Shown piece by piece: positions 5,486-6,221 of a stretch of DNA of 6,221 nt. The notes under the pieces are model-generated. The model was not told the origin of the DNA. It did no database searches and saw only the letters and a program-made list of their open reading frames with translations. How positions within the stretch are numbered: position 1 is the first letter of the stretch; every line of letters begins with the position of its first letter. The stretch is from Clostridia bacterium DTU080 (GTDB taxonomy: Bacteria > Bacillota > Limnochordia > DTU080). Location of the stretch: contig LFTP01000161.1 in assembly GCA_001513395.1 (NCBI GenBank), forward strand, positions 1-6,221, in the 5' to 3' direction. The translations under genes were made by a program, and so were the position numbers.

Positions 5486-6172
5486 GTGGGAAGGCAGTTC
5501 AGCAACCTGTATCCGGCTGTTTACGACTTTGAGAACTTATACATATCATACTTGAGGGCCAGACAGAACAAGAGATACAAGGATGAGGTTTTGCGGTTCA
5601 GCGCCAACCTGGAGGATAACTTAATTACCATACAGAATGAGTTGATCTACCAGGCATACCGATGCGGAAGGCATCGCGAGTTCTATGTCTACGAGCCAAA
5701 GAAACGCCTAATAATGGCGCCGCCGTTTCGGGATAGGGTTGTGCACCATGCGCTCTGCAACGTGATAGAACCGATTTTCGACAGGCGGTTCATCTTCGAT
5801 TCGTATGCGTGTAGAGTTGGAAAAGGCACGCATCGAGGAGCTGATAGGGTTACTCAGTTCCTCAGATCCGCCAAAGAGCGCTGGAGCACCGTATACTGCT
5901 TGAAGGGCGATATCTCGCAGTACTTTCCGTCTATCGACCACGACATCCTTTTGGCCATCGTCGAAGATAGGATAACCTGCCCGGGAACACGGTGGCTTAT
6001 AAACGAGATCGTGCGCAGTACGGAAGCGACCAATGAACTTACCCATGTGGGCCTTCCAATCGGGAACCTAACGTCACAGTTGTTCGCCAATGTGTACTTG
6101 GACCAGCTAGACCATTTTGGAGTTGCCCCGATTTGGTGGACAGTGAACAGATACTACGCCGAGAGCAGTTGA
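5486..6172 (+). pseudogene. DGR reverse transcriptase, truncated after motif 4 by an insertion
   Basis: The frame starts at GTG 5486. Residues 1-211 are typical DGR reverse transcriptase: an N-terminal helix with NLYPAVYDFENLYISYLRAR; KKRLIMAPPFRDRVVHHALC (72-91); RRFIFDSYACRVGKGTHRGA (100-119); motif 3 with the first catalytic Asp (KGDISQYFPSID, D142); and motif 4 with the DGR-specific LPIGNLTSQLFANVYLDQLD (190-209), where most other RTs have QGxxxSP. After LDHF (208-211, ending at base 6118) similarity stops abruptly. The 17 following residues (GVAPIWWTVNRYYAESS) resemble nothing in an RT and read through the end of a mobile element to TGA 6170-6172. The YxDD motif, with two catalytic aspartates, and the thumb are missing; intact family members have roughly 300-400 residues. 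The product should therefore be inactive. The enzyme would otherwise copy TR RNA with errors at adenines and deliver cDNA to VR. The missing 3' part may lie beyond the insertion, outside this window. Confidence 0.88.
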
Positions 6173-6221
6173 TCAACCTCCCTGGTTGTCTTGAGCCATT
6201 GCTCTTCGAAGTGCTGCGGGC
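6118..6221 (-). mobile_element. End of an insertion sequence resembling the IS3 family, inserted in the RT gene
   Basis: From base 6118 the sequence reads TGGAGTTGCCCCGATTTGGT followed by GGACAG. This has the look of IS3-family terminal inverted repeats: it begins TG and has a C-run followed by GTGGACA. Immediately inside, on the - strand, is the end of a transposase-like frame that stops 36 bases from the element end, the normal layout for the right end of IS3-type elements. The other end, and therefore the target duplication, lies outside the window. The exact junction (6116-6119) and the family are inferred from memory of such ends, not from a search. Confidence 0.65.
6154..6221 (-). CDS. 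Transposase C-terminus (IS3-type OrfB-like), partial
   Basis: Read on the - strand from the window edge, a frame of 21 complete codons gives PQHFEEQWLKTTREVDQLLS and then A, ending at TAG (complement of 6154-6156). Endings of the type SPxxFEEQWLK shortly before the stop are common in OrfB transposases (DDE integrase core) of the IS3 family. Only this tail is present: no catalytic residue can be seen, the start lies outside the window, and 22 codons are little evidence on their own. Its position 36 bases from the presumed element terminus and the collapse of the RT frame at the same place make the assignment reasonable. Confidence 0.5.
   Translation of the reverse strand, partial: PQHFEEQWLKTTREVDQLLSA

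Noticed and set aside
5169..5555. 128-codon + strand frame running through TR and the spacer
   Set aside because: It overlaps TR in a frame different from the VR frame, has no family resemblance, lacks a good ribosome binding site and overlaps the RT start; TR-spacer is a template RNA.

Overview
The window is the tail-tip end of a contractile-tail (P2/Mu-like) prophage, followed by a diversity-generating retroelement (DGR) whose reverse transcriptase gene is cut off by an insertion sequence at the right edge. The host is most likely a proteobacterium with moderately high GC (by eye roughly 55-60 %). Good Shine-Dalgarno sites, GTG starts and P2-type baseplate genes fit this, but the sequence does not name a genus.

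Layout, left to right, all on the + strand until the last element: (1) the 3' end of a baseplate J-like gene (1-533); (2) a gpI-like tail protein with an unusually long C-terminal extension rich in H/Y-D/N-G motifs (530-1906); (3) a small tail-associated protein (1918-2379); (4) a short tail-fibre-like protein with the N-terminal segment typical of phage tail fibres (2404-2841); (5) an acidic protein of unknown function (2853-3239); (6) the DGR target, a 496-residue protein with a formylglycine-generating-enzyme/C-type-lectin fold (3243-4733) that carries the variable repeat VR (4604-4721) at its extreme C-terminus; (7) a downstream GAAA-loop hairpin (4762-4783); (8) avd (4812-5147); (9) the template repeat TR (5178-5295); (10) a non-coding spacer (5296-5485); (11) the DGR reverse transcriptase (5486 to about 6118), broken after motif 4; (12) the terminal ~104 bases of an element resembling the IS3 family, with the end of a transposase on the - strand.

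The genes form one tightly packed transcription unit: stop and start codons overlap or lie a few bases apart, and ribosome binding sites sit on or next to the preceding stop codon. The inferred biology is that genes 1-5 build the baseplate and the fibre attachment, the lectin-fold protein is the receptor-binding tip, and Avd + RT + TR RNA would copy TR with adenine-specific errors into VR to change the receptor specificity. TR and VR differ at 14 of 118 positions, 12 of them at TR adenines, so the system has worked in the past. Because the RT now lacks its YxDD catalytic motif, this copy should be unable to diversify unless an RT is supplied in trans. The order target-avd-TR-RT is that of the Bordetella phage BPP-1 DGR, but the target belongs to the FGE-like class rather than being an Mtd look-alike.
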